This document shows positions 24,791 to 34,549 of a DNA stretch of 64,000 nt, in pieces (position 1 is the stretch's first letter; every line of letters begins with the position of its first letter). The translations under genes were made by a program, and so were the position numbers. The stretch is from Trichlorobacter thiogenes (GTDB taxonomy: Bacteria; Desulfobacterota; Desulfuromonadia; Geobacterales; Pseudopelobacteraceae), in the NCBI RefSeq assembly GCF_900167465.1, contig NZ_FUWR01000003.1, forward strand, positions 124,001-188,000, written 5' to 3'. The notes under the pieces were generated by a model. It did not search any database. It was not told the DNA's origin and was given only the letters and a program-made list of their open reading frames with translations.

Positions 24791-25813
24791 ATGGCCCGCA
24801 CGATTCCGTTTGATCCATCACTGCTTGAGACCCACTGTATTATTGATGCCCGCACACCGCTGGAATTTGCAGAAGACCACCTGCCCGGCGCCATCAATGT
24901 CCCGATTCTGACCGATGCTGAACGGGTGGAGATCGGCACCCTTTACAAGCAACAGGGACCACAGATAGCCCGTATCCGTGGCCTGGAACTGACCTGCCAC
25001 CGTTTTCCTGCCATTGTTGCCACCATTGCTGAAGCAGCCCAGGGACGACCAACGCTGGTCTACTGCTGGCGGGGCGGCCTGCGCAGTGAATCGATTGCCA
25101 TGCTGCTGGAGATGACCGGCTACCCGGTGGTCAAACTGGCTGGCGGCTACAAGTCGTTCCGCACAATCGTCAGCGCCTTCTTTGAGTCGGTCAGCCTGCC
25201 GGTACAGCTGGTGGTACTGCACGGCATGACCGGATCAGGCAAGACCGAGTTCCTGCAGCAGTTGCCACAGGAACGGTACACGACCATTGATCTGGAAGGG
25301 CTGGCCAGACACCGCGGTTCAGCCTTTGGCTCGCTGGGACTAGGGGAACAACCACCCCAGAAACGGTTTGAGACCCTGCTCTGGGATGCCTTCCGCAAAG
25401 CGCCAACGGACCGACCGATTGTGGTGGAGGGGGAAAGCAAACGGATCGGCCGGGTGAACCTGCCTGGCGACCTGCACGAGGTCATGGCAGCCAGCACCAA
25501 GGTCTGGTGTACTGTTTCCGTTGCAACCAGAGTCAAGCGTCTGTCTGCCGAGTATGCAAAGGAAGAATATCGCCAGCCGATGGCAGAGGCGCTGGAACGG
25601 ATCAAAAAGAAGCTGGGAGGACCGCAGTACGAGGAACTACAGCGCAAACTTGCGGCCTGGGATATTCCAGGGGTGGCCCAGGATCTGATCGAGCAGTACT
25701 ACGACAAACTCTATTACCGGGTCAGAAAGTGGGAACCGCAAGGGACCATCAGTTTGGAAGATTACCAACAGGCGGAAGAGGAACTGGCGAAGATTTGCGG
25801 TGAGGAATCGTGA
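24791..25813 (+). CDS. selU: tRNA 2-selenouridine/geranyl-2-thiouridine synthase
   Basis: 340 residues from the ATG at 24791 (MARTIPFD). Rhodanese domain 1-125 with the catalytic Cys in VYCWRGGLRS; P-loop domain with Walker A GMTGSGKT near residue 145; family end region QPMAEALERIKKKLGGPQY. Converts 2-thiouridine at the tRNA wobble position to 2-selenouridine using selenophosphate, via a geranylated intermediate. Also called mnmH/ybbB. selA is 24 kb away, so the cell uses selenium in both tRNA and protein. The earlier in-frame start at 24746 has no ribosome site. Confidence 0.96.
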   Translation: MARTIPFDPSLLETHCIIDARTPLEFAEDHLPGAINVPILTDAERVEIGTLYKQQGPQIARIRGLELTCHRFPAIVATIAEAAQGRPTLVYCWRGGLRSESIAMLLEMTGYPVVKLAGGYKSFRTIVSAFFESVSLPVQLVVLHGMTGSGKTEFLQQLPQERYTTIDLEGLARHRGSAFGSLGLGEQPPQKRFETLLWDAFRKAPTDRPIVVEGESKRIGRVNLPGDLHEVMAASTKVWCTVSVATRVKRLSAEYAKEEYRQPMAEALERIKKKLGGPQYEELQRKLAAWDIPGVAQDLIEQYYDKLYYRVRKWEPQGTISLEDYQQAEEELAKICGEES

Positions 25814-25926
25814 TGAGGCAGCATCTTCTTGAAGCGAGGTTTTGCGTCTAAATAAAAAAACTTTTTGATATCAATTTGTTGACCAGCCAATGGCACGAGC
25901 ATTGGCCGTACCATCTAAATAAGCGG

Positions 25927-27336
25927 CTACGCCCAAAACGGCACATAACTGCGGTATCTGAGCGAAGTAATCGTAGGGTCTGCCAGCTTGATAATTTCAG
26001 CGTCCATCGTATCCCTGATTACCCGTGACACGGATTCCGTCTTCTTTTCAGGCAGTTTGAATCTATCGCGCAAGCTTTGGTTGGTCATCTTCTGATTCAT
26101 GACGTATCTGAGGCAACAGTGCTGATAGCAAGCCCTGATGCGGTCATTGCGATCCATCTCCTCAAATTCTTTATGTGAGAAAAGAATCGCTTTAGTGTGA
26201 CGCTCGCCAATGCGGAAATCAGGGGCGGGAAGTTGGTACACCTCAGCGGCATGGATAACCTTATCCACGCCGCTCCCTTTTTCCTCACAGATCCCCATGC
26301 GCCTCATCAAGTCGGCAAGCCGTTCATTGCGTGATTGATACTCATCGATAAAACGCTCGGGCGGGATAAACGGTTTGCCGGGGTTGGCTATCTCAATACG
26401 ATCAGAATAGATTTCAATCATGACGGAGCTGCCGCTTTCCATGAAGTCCTGATGAATCAGGGCATTTGCCACCAACTCGCGGACGGCTATCTCTGGAAAC
26501 ATCTTGACCTCATGACGCAGGGCTGTTTCGATCACCTCATTGCTGGGAATCTGTCCGTTAACAAAATCTATCAACCCTTCAAAACCAACGGCATATCCTT
26601 TGCTACCCGGCTTATCCAGACGGGTGTGCAGCTTGCTCGTGCCTTCGTACACAATCACCCGCGGTGCTTTACGGGCAAGATCGGGGAATTCGTCAAGCCG
26701 TTTTGCCAGCAGAATAGCCCCTAAACTGGTAATGCCCCACTGTTCCCCCTGTCTAACAATCAAGCGCTCGCGCTCGAAACGATCCAGAACACCCTCACGG
26801 TTAGCCGGATAGGGCAGCTTGAGCAGGTCAAAGTAGCTCTGGGAGTCCAACAATCTGACCACCTCGTCTGCACTACATCCCTGCATGGTGTTTTGCGCCA
26901 GCCAGTCCGCCTTACCCTCACTAAAGATACTGCGTAACCGGTCTTCGGTCATGGAAACCGTATCCTCAGTAGAACGCATCAGATACGCACCTTCAAACTG
27001 GTACGCGGTTCCTGCCGGTCGTGACGGAATCTGAAAGATAACCACCCTTCCGTCGGGATGGCTCACCTCTTCAACATCAACCCGAAAGCGCAGCTTTTCA
27101 AAAATCTTAGCCTGGATGTTACTGGTATTGGGGAAGGCAGTGCTGCCGACCACACGGCGCGGCTTTTTGTCGGTCACGCCAAGGATAAACCTGCCGCCAC
27201 CTTCATTTGCCAGAGCCACACAGTACCGGTACAGCTTGGTAGTGTCGTACTGGTTCTTGGCCTCCTTGAATTCAAGATGCTCGTCTTCACGGGGAGCCGC
27301 CATCAGGCGTTCTAGTTCAGGAATGCTGATGCTCAT
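25927..27336 (-). CDS. AlbA_2/Schlafen-type ATP-binding protein, partner of the STAND protein
   Basis: 469 residues. N-terminal AlbA_2 (Schlafen-like) domain: REDEHLEFKEAKN, ALANEGGGRFILGVTDK, YLMRSTEDTVSM. The middle has a winged-helix-like part (FDLLKLPYPANREGVLDRF) and then a GHKL-type ATPase (HATPase_c_4) with ELVANALIHQDF, ITIANPGKPF-like text and GICEEKGSGVDK. C-terminal winged helix. Proteins with this layout are often annotated as regulators or RecG-like helicases, but no helicase motor is seen. Its ATG overlaps the stop of the GT4-STAND gene (ATGA), so the two are co-translated. The 113-base gap to selU holds nothing clear. Confidence 0.88.
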   Translation of the reverse strand: MSISIPELERLMAAPREDEHLEFKEAKNQYDTTKLYRYCVALANEGGGRFILGVTDKKPRRVVGSTAFPNTSNIQAKIFEKLRFRVDVEEVSHPDGRVVIFQIPSRPAGTAYQFEGAYLMRSTEDTVSMTEDRLRSIFSEGKADWLAQNTMQGCSADEVVRLLDSQSYFDLLKLPYPANREGVLDRFERERLIVRQGEQWGITSLGAILLAKRLDEFPDLARKAPRVIVYEGTSKLHTRLDKPGSKGYAVGFEGLIDFVNGQIPSNEVIETALRHEVKMFPEIAVRELVANALIHQDFMESGSSVMIEIYSDRIEIANPGKPFIPPERFIDEYQSRNERLADLMRRMGICEEKGSGVDKVIHAAEVYQLPAPDFRIGERHTKAILFSHKEFEEMDRNDRIRACYQHCCLRYVMNQKMTNQSLRDRFKLPEKKTESVSRVIRDTMDAEIIKLADPTITSLRYRSYVPFWA

Positions 27337-30300
27337 GGCTGACCTGCCACAGGTATTATCGGCTCATCGGATTGTTCCGTCCAATCGGGCCACTGGAACT
27401 CCAACCGTCGCGCCACTTCCGGCATCCAGTGCGGGATGCGGCCTTGGCGTTGCTGGGCAAATTTCTGCCAGTCAGTTTGCCAAGCGAGATCGGCAACGGT
27501 CTCTGGACTATACGTAGCGCACCAAGCAACTGCGCATAGCCAATAGGGTTGAGCTTTTTTTCTGCTTGCTTGCGACAGCTCATCCCAAACGGTAATTATC
27601 TGTTTCATGGAGCTATCACGTTGTTCTAGTGTCATTGAATAGCATGCCTGTACAAAGGCAATGAACAATTGCATAAGTTGCCAACGATAAGAAAATATTG
27701 TTGGCTGTATATTATTATGAATGTTTGCCAGGCCGTAATAATCATTTAAATCATTAAGTAGCCAGCAGATAAAACCAGCTAAGCAGTTACTGCTTAACAT
27801 TTCCTCAGTAAATCGCATTGGATTTTTTTGGGCAAGTCGTTTACGAATGTTTGACGATTGTTTTGCATAATTAAGAGCGTCTTCGTATATTCCAACAGAG
27901 CATAAGCAAACGGCATAGTTATTTAGTGATGATGCATAGTCTGGCTCGTAGCGGTCTGGAGTTTTCTGAACTAGTCGCTTGTTGATTTCCAGCGCATTAT
28001 ACATAAACTCAAGAGCATCTTGATTCTGCCCGACATCACTTAAGCGATTTGCAAAGGTATTTAATGATATGGCATAGTCAGATTCATAGCGATCGGGATT
28101 ATTTTGGGCTAATTGTTTATTTATTTCCAATGATTGTCGTGCAAACATCAAGGCGGTTTCATTTTGTCCGGAATAGCTTAAGTGATTTGCATAGTCGTTT
28201 AACGACATAGCATAGGCGGGTTTATAGTTATCCGATTCTTTTTGAGCCAGCCATTTACGAATTTCCAAAGCATGATTAGCGTGGACTAGAGCCGCTTCAA
28301 GTTGCCCGGCATCACCCAAGCGGTTTGAGTAGAAGTTTAATGATGTTGAATAACTATATGCAAAGCGCTCTGAATCCAAAGAGTGCAACGACTTAAACAG
28401 TTTATATGCTTCTTTAGCACAATAAAGCGCTTGATCATTGCGACCCACCCGACGGAGTGATATCGAGTAATTCATCATTTTCCTTGCGTAATGGGCATGG
28501 TTGTCCAAATTTTGTTTTTTGTCTAATTTTTGTCGGGCTTTTTCCACAAGATACTCTTTTACCAAGCACCCCAGTACCGCGAGCTGAACCGAGTCTTGCC
28601 GTAGTTGAGGTTCCAGCAAACCGGCAACCTGGCTTTTTGCCAATGGATCCAATCTCGCAAAAGCAGTTTCTGCCACAACAGCAAAATCCCCAGCGGTCTC
28701 AATCGCCACAGTCAATACTTCCTGATTACAATGAGCAAAATTACGAGCCAGTGCCTCTGCCGCTGTCTCATGCAAATCTGGGTATTTATCTAACAATCGG
28801 GCCAGAACAGTCAGGGTGTGGAGTCGGATGCCCTGAGTAGATCCGTTTGACAGGACAGCATCCAGCAAGCGGGTTGCCTCAGAACCGGCTAGCGTTTGTG
28901 CAACCAACGCTTCACCTAACAGGTCAGGTCGTACCGCTTGCAAGCCTTGTTTGCCGGGATAGAGCGGCACCAAGGCTTTGAATAGAGAAGTAAATTCAGC
29001 GGGACTCAGCTTGTTTGCATCACTTTTATTCCAATACACCTGGGCATCTCTCGGGGTGGCAAAGCCGCCTGCCAAGGTGGTCAGCGCCAACAGTTGCTGG
29101 GCATGCTGTTCCGGTTCACTGAAAATGAAGTTGGCAAGCAAGCGACTCCAGTAACGGCGCTCGTGGTTAAGCAGCGCCCTGGTCAGTCCTTCTGCAGTGG
29201 TTGGGCGTTCGCCGTGCAGTGCCAGTAATGCCGCCATCTGCAGGTAAAGCGGTCGCCCGAAATGCTCTCCCGACAGCTCAGGCGTGACCTCCGGCACACG
29301 CACCCCCAGAGCATCGGCAAAAGCGCTCAGAGCCTGGCGGTAGGCATGACGACGGCCTTCCTCTTCTGGATGCAGCGGTAACAGCGTATATGGCCCAGTT
29401 GTGGCATAGCCGGAGAGCAAGGCTTCACAATGGGGGTCTTTACTGGGCAGATTGTCCCACCACTCCCCGCCATCACGGGCAAGCAACAGTATCCGGATAG
29501 GATGCTTGCCGGGTTGCTGTAGGATTGCTTTAACAAGGGCAAGCAGTACCGGTTGTCTGGTTTCGGCATAGTCAATAACAGCCAACACAGGCATGTCGAA
29601 AGCATGAAGTTGCTCCCAAGCCTGCTTCATCTCCCGAGGTTCCAGTAGCGCATCCAGAAAACCGGTGTGCCAACCGTTTGCCGCGCGTTGCTGGCAAAGC
29701 TCCAGAGCCAAGCGAGTCTTACCCAATCCACCCGCACCGGTAATCAACCGGACTGCGTTCGGCCATTCCCGGTCATCAAGCCAAGCATTCAAGGCATCAA
29801 GATCGGGCTGACGGGCAGGGTCAAACGGCACCAACGCCTCTTCCGCCCGCAACAACTGGCTGTCGGCCAGGCCGCTACCGGCTTTCCATTGTCTTGCAGG
29901 AATCTGTAAGGGGGAAAAGATGGTCGCTGGAGATTGGGGAGGAGGCGCAGGAGCACTCAGTACTGCTGCGATCTGTTCAGGCGTGACAGGCGGTAAACTC
30001 CCTTTCTGTACAGTCCAGCCGAACGCCTGTGTAGCCTGCTCTGCGCAATGTGGCCATGAGAATTTTGCAAGATTATTGCGTAACCGTCCTGCTATGCTAC
30101 GAGCCTTGTCCGGTTTGTGGGCAATCTCTGTAAGCTTGGCAACGACTGCCGGTAGGTCTTCTTCACGGAAATACGGATCATTGCTGGAGGCACGTACGCT
30201 AATTGAGTAGACTTCATTATCCAGGTTCAGTTCATCCAACAACCGAAACACTCCACTGTTTTCACTAATAATCAGGGGGACACCCGCCGCAATTGCCTCC

Positions 30301-31262
30301 CATGCTGCAAGACCAAAACCTTCATGCCAGGACGGCATCATTGCTACACTTGAACCGCTCAAGTCGGCATAAAGCGTCTGACGATCTTGGGTAAACGGCA
30401 AGGTGTGGAGGTTAATAACTCGTTGTGCATATTTTTCCGCAAACTGTTTAAGTTCTGTTTCAGGATTTATCTGGTTGTCCTGGAGCAATGGGGCTTCAAG
30501 ATCGACACCGCGCAATACCAGCTTGGGTTCTTTACAGAGGCCATCCGGCATGCTTTTATCACATGCTTCTCGGTGCGCCAGGGCAAAGGCGGCAATACCG
30601 AGGTATCCCTGTTTAATCCGGGCCGCGTCTTCACTGAGCCGGCCACTGAGAAATGCGGTGAATTTCTTAGGAGGTTCACGAAGCGATATTTCAGCAAGTC
30701 CCGGTATCAGCATACAAACCGGTTTTGTGGCCTCAATCATGTCACTCAATGCATCTCGCAAGAGTGGACCTATTGCCAGTACAATATCGGCCTGTTTGAA
30801 GAGTGTTGTTTGTTCTTCAACTTTTGTTCTGGCTGTTGCTGAATCTTCGGCATACGACTCGTAGTGATCGTAGCTCATGTGATGTATCAGGGCGGATCGC
30901 CCACCAGCCTGTTGTGCCGCTGCAATGGCCGCAGCCCCGGAAATTCTGTCATGGCCGAGCCATACCGTTCTGCCTGGATCAAAGCCGATATCCCGGCGTT
31001 TCAACTCATCAAGTGCTGTCTGAGCATGTGTTGTTGAAAGCTGTTTATCCGCTGGAGAATATGGAAGGGGCACCAGGGTTACGTAGGTGTTGCGTGCCTG
31101 TTCAATCTCTTCGTTAGTGGCACTGGTTACAACGCAAACAACCTGTATGCCAAGATGATAGGCAACCCCAAGGGCGCTCAGGAAATCAGTATTGAACGAA
31201 TTTATGCCGCCGTATTTGCTTCCCCATTGTGTGGCAAAAGAGATCAGAGTGTACACGGCCAC
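27333..31262 (-). CDS. GT4-like/STAND-NTPase/TPR multidomain protein
   Basis: 1309 residues, GTG start. Residues 1-420: GT-B fold resembling family 4 glycosyltransferases (KYGGIN at the start, SWHEGFGLAAWEAIAAGVP near 312 with the E-x7-E motif intact). Residues about 450-850: STAND-type P-loop NTPase with Walker A ITGAGGLGKTRLALEL near 505, Walker B PVLAVIDYAE near 563 and a helical winged part. Residues about 900-1160: at least five kinesin-light-chain-like TPRs of about 42-46 residues (for example ALEIRKWLAQK, SLEINKQLAQN, ALEINKRLVQK). The end is a helical domain. No signal peptide. Coupled to the AlbA-type ATPase downstream. The build - enzyme-like domain, switch NTPase, repeat sensor - is that of conflict and defence proteins; the function here is unproven. 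Confidence 0.88.
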   Translation of the reverse strand: MAVYTLISFATQWGSKYGGINSFNTDFLSALGVAYHLGIQVVCVVTSATNEEIEQARNTYVTLVPLPYSPADKQLSTTHAQTALDELKRRDIGFDPGRTVWLGHDRISGAAAIAAAQQAGGRSALIHHMSYDHYESYAEDSATARTKVEEQTTLFKQADIVLAIGPLLRDALSDMIEATKPVCMLIPGLAEISLREPPKKFTAFLSGRLSEDAARIKQGYLGIAAFALAHREACDKSMPDGLCKEPKLVLRGVDLEAPLLQDNQINPETELKQFAEKYAQRVINLHTLPFTQDRQTLYADLSGSSVAMMPSWHEGFGLAAWEAIAAGVPLIISENSGVFRLLDELNLDNEVYSISVRASSNDPYFREEDLPAVVAKLTEIAHKPDKARSIAGRLRNNLAKFSWPHCAEQATQAFGWTVQKGSLPPVTPEQIAAVLSAPAPPPQSPATIFSPLQIPARQWKAGSGLADSQLLRAEEALVPFDPARQPDLDALNAWLDDREWPNAVRLITGAGGLGKTRLALELCQQRAANGWHTGFLDALLEPREMKQAWEQLHAFDMPVLAVIDYAETRQPVLLALVKAILQQPGKHPIRILLLARDGGEWWDNLPSKDPHCEALLSGYATTGPYTLLPLHPEEEGRRHAYRQALSAFADALGVRVPEVTPELSGEHFGRPLYLQMAALLALHGERPTTAEGLTRALLNHERRYWSRLLANFIFSEPEQHAQQLLALTTLAGGFATPRDAQVYWNKSDANKLSPAEFTSLFKALVPLYPGKQGLQAVRPDLLGEALVAQTLAGSEATRLLDAVLSNGSTQGIRLHTLTVLARLLDKYPDLHETAAEALARNFAHCNQEVLTVAIETAGDFAVVAETAFARLDPLAKSQVAGLLEPQLRQDSVQLAVLGCLVKEYLVEKARQKLDKKQNLDNHAHYARKMMNYSISLRRVGRNDQALYCAKEAYKLFKSLHSLDSERFAYSYSTSLNFYSNRLGDAGQLEAALVHANHALEIRKWLAQKESDNYKPAYAMSLNDYANHLSYSGQNETALMFARQSLEINKQLAQNNPDRYESDYAISLNTFANRLSDVGQNQDALEFMYNALEINKRLVQKTPDRYEPDYASSLNNYAVCLCSVGIYEDALNYAKQSSNIRKRLAQKNPMRFTEEMLSSNCLAGFICWLLNDLNDYYGLANIHNNIQPTIFSYRWQLMQLFIAFVQACYSMTLEQRDSSMKQIITVWDELSQASRKKAQPYWLCAVAWCATYSPETVADLAWQTDWQKFAQQRQGRIPHWMPEVARRLEFQWPDWTEQSDEPIIPVAGQP

Positions 31263-31346
31263 CTCACCTGCATGTTGAGTTTAGTGGTTTCACCATACAG
31301 CAAAAACAGTGACTACCCAAATGATAACAACAAGCTGTTGTAACTT

Positions 31347-32261
31347 CTACTTGGCGATACATTTTGGGAGATTACATGCCTCCCGCGCCCAGCTCAACAA
31401 CTCTGCACAGTCCGACCCACGCAGTGCATCCGGCACTGCCAGCCCAAGAAAACGCAACCCCCAGACCAACAACTCAGACTCTTTGCCCGCCACCCGTCCA
31501 TCAGCTAACGACACCGTATTGTCCCGTTTACTCAGCTTCGCCCCATCCGGTCCGGTTACCAGCGGCAGGTGGCAATAGACCGGTAACGACCAGCCCAGTA
31601 GCTGATGCAGCAAAACCTGTCGTGGAGTGGAATCCAGCAGATCATCCCCCCGCACCACTTGATTGACCCCGGTCAGGTGGTCATCCACTACCACCGCCAG
31701 CTGATAGGCAAAGAACCCCTCCGCCCGTTTGACTACAAAATCACCTGTTCGATCCAGCTCCGTAGCTATCCTGCCGTGGCGCAGATCATCAAAGGCAATC
31801 TGCATCCCATCGGTACGCAACCGCCAGGCCCGCGGTTCACGTCCGGCAGACAGACCGCTACGACAGGTGCCAGGATAGGGGATCTCTTCACCGGGGTGGG
31901 GAGCTGAGGCAGAACGGGCGATCTCAGCTCGACTGCAACCACAGGGGTAGACCGCCCCCAGCTTCTGTAGCTGTTCAAAAGACTCGGCGTAGGCAGTTCC
32001 ATTGTCGCTTTGACGCGTAATGCTACCATCCCAACAGAGCCCAAACCGCTCCATGGTCCGCAGGATATCATCCTCAAACTCCTGCCGACAACGGGGTCCA
32101 TCCAGATCATCAATCCGCAGCAACCACTGCCCGCCAGCAGCCTTAGCCATCAGCCAACTGCCAACAGCTGCCACCAAAGAACCGGTGTGCAGCGGTCCGG
32201 TGGGAGATGGGGCAAAACGACCGATGACCGGACAGGTGGTGTTAGCTCTACCCACCGTCAT
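31347..32261 (-). CDS. gluQ: Glutamyl-Q tRNA(Asp) synthetase
   Basis: 304 residues, the length of GluQRS, lacking the anticodon-binding part of GluRS. Class I signatures: GRFAPSPTGPLHTGSLVAA (HIGH region) and KLSKRDN (KMSKS). Zinc ligands in CGCSRAE and YPGTCR. Glutamylates queuosine at the tRNA(Asp) anticodon. The start lies 2 bases after the stop of the XylR-type regulator, so it is cotranscribed; the pairing looks accidental in function. Confidence 0.95.
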   Translation of the reverse strand: MTVGRANTTCPVIGRFAPSPTGPLHTGSLVAAVGSWLMAKAAGGQWLLRIDDLDGPRCRQEFEDDILRTMERFGLCWDGSITRQSDNGTAYAESFEQLQKLGAVYPCGCSRAEIARSASAPHPGEEIPYPGTCRSGLSAGREPRAWRLRTDGMQIAFDDLRHGRIATELDRTGDFVVKRAEGFFAYQLAVVVDDHLTGVNQVVRGDDLLDSTPRQVLLHQLLGWSLPVYCHLPLVTGPDGAKLSKRDNTVSLADGRVAGKESELLVWGLRFLGLAVPDALRGSDCAELLSWAREACNLPKCIAK

Positions 32262-32263
32262 GA

Positions 32264-33898
32264 TCAGGCTTCCTCGCCTTTACCGTATTCGTTCAGCTTG
32301 CGGTACAGGGTTGCAATGCCGATATTGAGGGCAGTGGCTGTACGGGCCTTGTTGTCTCCCATGGCATGCATGGCAGCCAGAATATAATCCCGCTCCAGAT
32401 CAGCCAGCGGTATGATCGTGCCGGTAATGGCAGGCTTGGGTAGCGCCATCCGTAGTTCTTCAGGCAGATCCTCCACCTGGATTCGCTCACCGCTACTGAG
32501 CGCCACTGCATACTCCATGGCATTTTGAAGTTCTCTGACATTGCCGGGCCAATCGTAGCGCAGCAACTGATCAGCGGCCTGGGCGTCAAACCCTGTGATG
32601 GTACGCCTTGAACGTTTGGCTGACTCATCCAGAAAGATCCGGGCAAGGGGCAGAATATCCTCCCGCCGTTCCCGCAGCGACGGGATACGCAATTCAATTA
32701 CGCGCAAACGGTAATAAAGGTCCTGCCTGAACCGTCCGGCAGCCACCTCGTCGGCAAGGTTACGGTTGGTGGCGGCCACCACCCTGATATCAACCTGCCG
32801 GGGTTTGTTTTCGCCAACCCGCCTGATTTCCCGTTCCTGCAAGGCACGCAGCAACTTAACCTGCATCCCCGGTGAGATCTCACCGATTTCATCCAGAAAA
32901 AGGGTGCCGCCGTTGGCCGCCTCAAATAGCCCCATGGTATCCTTAGCAGCGCCGGTAAAGGCACCCCGCACATAGCCAAACAGCTCACTTTCCAGCAGGG
33001 TCTCCGTTACCGCGCCGCAGTTGACCGCCACAAAGGGCCGTCCCATGCGGGCTGATCCTTCATGAATCAACTGGGCGATCCGTTCCTTGCCAGCACCGCT
33101 CTCACCGCTGATCACCACCGTTGACTCTACCTTGGCAATCCGACGGGCCATATCAATCGCCTTCCGCATGGCAGGGCTGCGAGCGGTGATACAGGCACAC
33201 TCCTCCTCGCCGCCATCTCCATCCAGGCAGGATAACTGGCGCTTTCGCGCCCTGAGTTTACTTTCAACCGTTCGTAGCTTTTCAGTCAGTTCTGCCAGCA
33301 GCTTGTCGGCAGATTCCATCTGGTAATAGTGCAACTGCTCGTCCAGTTCAGGCCCCCACTGCTCCTTAAAACGTCCCTGCACATGACAAATAGCATCCCC
33401 CTTGGCGCAGCAATGGGTCTCGATAAAGTAGACCTCCCGACCTGACCAAGCCGAAACAAAACCGCTGGCAAAGCCGGTCAGGGTCCAGCAGACCGTCTCA
33501 TCAGACCGCCCGAGATGAAGCAGATGCTGCTCAGCCTCGTAGGAGTTAAGCCAATCAGATTCCACCAACGGGGTACCGCTACTGCCATCGGTTCGCTTGT
33601 TGTTAATGACCTCCACCAATCCCAGCAGACTATGCAGGCGAGGGCCGGTCTGGCTATCCTCCAGCAGGCTTGGAAACTCATGCCGTAGCGCCTCAGCAGT
33701 CCGACGGCCGTGGGCATAGCCGAAACGGGTCAGGATACTGCGCGCTGCATTCTGACCCAGCGTATCAATCAATTCTTTACGGAGTAACCCCAGGGCCACA
33801 GCATCAAATAACAGTGCCCGCTTGCCCATAAACTGGATTATTCCGCCAGCTGGAGAAAAGCTCAGTAACTCCCGTAAATCAAGATCCTCTGCACGCAT
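32264..33898 (-). CDS. XylR/DmpR-type sigma-54 activator (XylR_N-V4R)
   Basis: 544 residues from the ATG at 33898 (MRAEDLDLRELL; AAAGGGGGG upstream). XylR_N sensor about 1-110 (GGIIQFMGKRALLFDAVALG, ILTRFGYAHGRR), V4R domain about 140-205 with Cys in THCCAKGDAICHVQG, B-linker helix, AAA+ domain about 235-460 (GESGAGKE, GAFTGAAKD), Fis-type HTH at the end (NKARTATALNIGIATLYRK). In the family, aromatic effectors bind the sensor directly and relieve inhibition of the ATPase. It is divergent from the cytochrome/reductase genes, whose sigma-54 promoters and upstream half-sites it probably uses. Confidence 0.94.
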   Translation of the reverse strand: MRAEDLDLRELLSFSPAGGIIQFMGKRALLFDAVALGLLRKELIDTLGQNAARSILTRFGYAHGRRTAEALRHEFPSLLEDSQTGPRLHSLLGLVEVINNKRTDGSSGTPLVESDWLNSYEAEQHLLHLGRSDETVCWTLTGFASGFVSAWSGREVYFIETHCCAKGDAICHVQGRFKEQWGPELDEQLHYYQMESADKLLAELTEKLRTVESKLRARKRQLSCLDGDGGEEECACITARSPAMRKAIDMARRIAKVESTVVISGESGAGKERIAQLIHEGSARMGRPFVAVNCGAVTETLLESELFGYVRGAFTGAAKDTMGLFEAANGGTLFLDEIGEISPGMQVKLLRALQEREIRRVGENKPRQVDIRVVAATNRNLADEVAAGRFRQDLYYRLRVIELRIPSLRERREDILPLARIFLDESAKRSRRTITGFDAQAADQLLRYDWPGNVRELQNAMEYAVALSSGERIQVEDLPEELRMALPKPAITGTIIPLADLERDYILAAMHAMGDNKARTATALNIGIATLYRKLNEYGKGEEA

Positions 33899-33925
33899 AC
33901 GCCCCCCTTTCAATTCAGTAAACAG

Positions 33926-33941
33926 CCTATCATTTCGATAG
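33926..33941 (+). promoter_or_regulatory. Upstream activator site for the cytochrome promoter
   Basis: CCTATCATTTCGATAG: inverted CTATC/GATAG with a 5-base centre, 55-70 bases upstream of the sigma-54 promoter at 33996. The half-site CCTATCA recurs twice upstream of the porin promoter. Candidate binding site of the XylR-type activator. Confidence 0.5.
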
Positions 33942-33995
33942 AACAAGTCAAGCCACAAACCATACAACTCACGTAAAAACAGCTAGATATACGCA

Positions 33996-34011
33996 TGGCA
34001 CACCATCTGCA
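33996..34011 (+). promoter_or_regulatory. Sigma-54 promoter of the cytochrome/flavoprotein operon
   Basis: TGGCACACCATCTGCA: TGGCAC element, GG and GC separated by exactly 10 bases, 100 bases upstream of the cytochrome ATG. Confidence 0.75.
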
Positions 34012-34111
34012 ATGGTATCCACAGGTGCACTATCCCTGCACCGCTTCTTACGTTTATCCGGGGGCACGCAGGTGATCGCACCATCTAAAAAAATCCAGGA
34101 GGTAGACTCTC

Positions 34112-34477
34112 ATGTTCAGAACCACATTCAAGCTGCTCTTTGTCTTAACACTACTCACCGCCACGGTATCCGCTGTCCACGCGCTCACCGTTGGTGGCCC
34201 CCACGCCACCATGGGCTTCAAGTGCGCTGATTGCCACAAGACCGATGCACCCCAGGCAGGTCCTACCAACGAGGCCTGCCTCGCGTGCCACGAAAGCTAC
34301 GAGAAACTGGCACAGAAGACCAAACCCAAAAAGATCAACCCGGCAGACAAAGAGTCGCACGCCAATCCGCACGAGTCACACATGGGGCCGATCAACTGTA
34401 CCGATTGCCACCGCACCCACAAACCATCGGAACTGGTCTGTGGACAGTGCCACACCTTCGATTTTGTACCTAAATAA
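34112..34477 (+). CDS. Periplasmic tetraheme cytochrome c
   Basis: 121 residues. Signal peptide with cleavage near VHA-LT (residue 25). Four c-type heme sites: CADCH, CLACH, CTDCH, CGQCH, with extra His residues (NPHESHMG, THK) for bis-His ligation. Spacing resembles the tetraheme domain of soluble flavocytochrome c fumarate reductases, here as a separate chain 72 bases ahead of the flavoprotein. Likely passes electrons from the quinol-side cytochromes to the flavin subunit. Confidence 0.93.
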   Translation: MFRTTFKLLFVLTLLTATVSAVHALTVGGPHATMGFKCADCHKTDAPQAGPTNEACLACHESYEKLAQKTKPKKINPADKESHANPHESHMGPINCTDCHRTHKPSELVCGQCHTFDFVPK

Positions 34478-34549
34478 CCGGTTCGCAGACAGTTTTCACG
34501 TCCCTGACAACGGCTGTTCAGGGACCTACACCCAACACAGGAGGAAGAT

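Noticed and set aside
27856-28420. Tandem DNA repeats in the STAND gene resembling a repeat array
   Set aside because: The periodicity is that of coding TPRs with diverged codons, not a CRISPR or satellite array; spacing is 42-46 codons.
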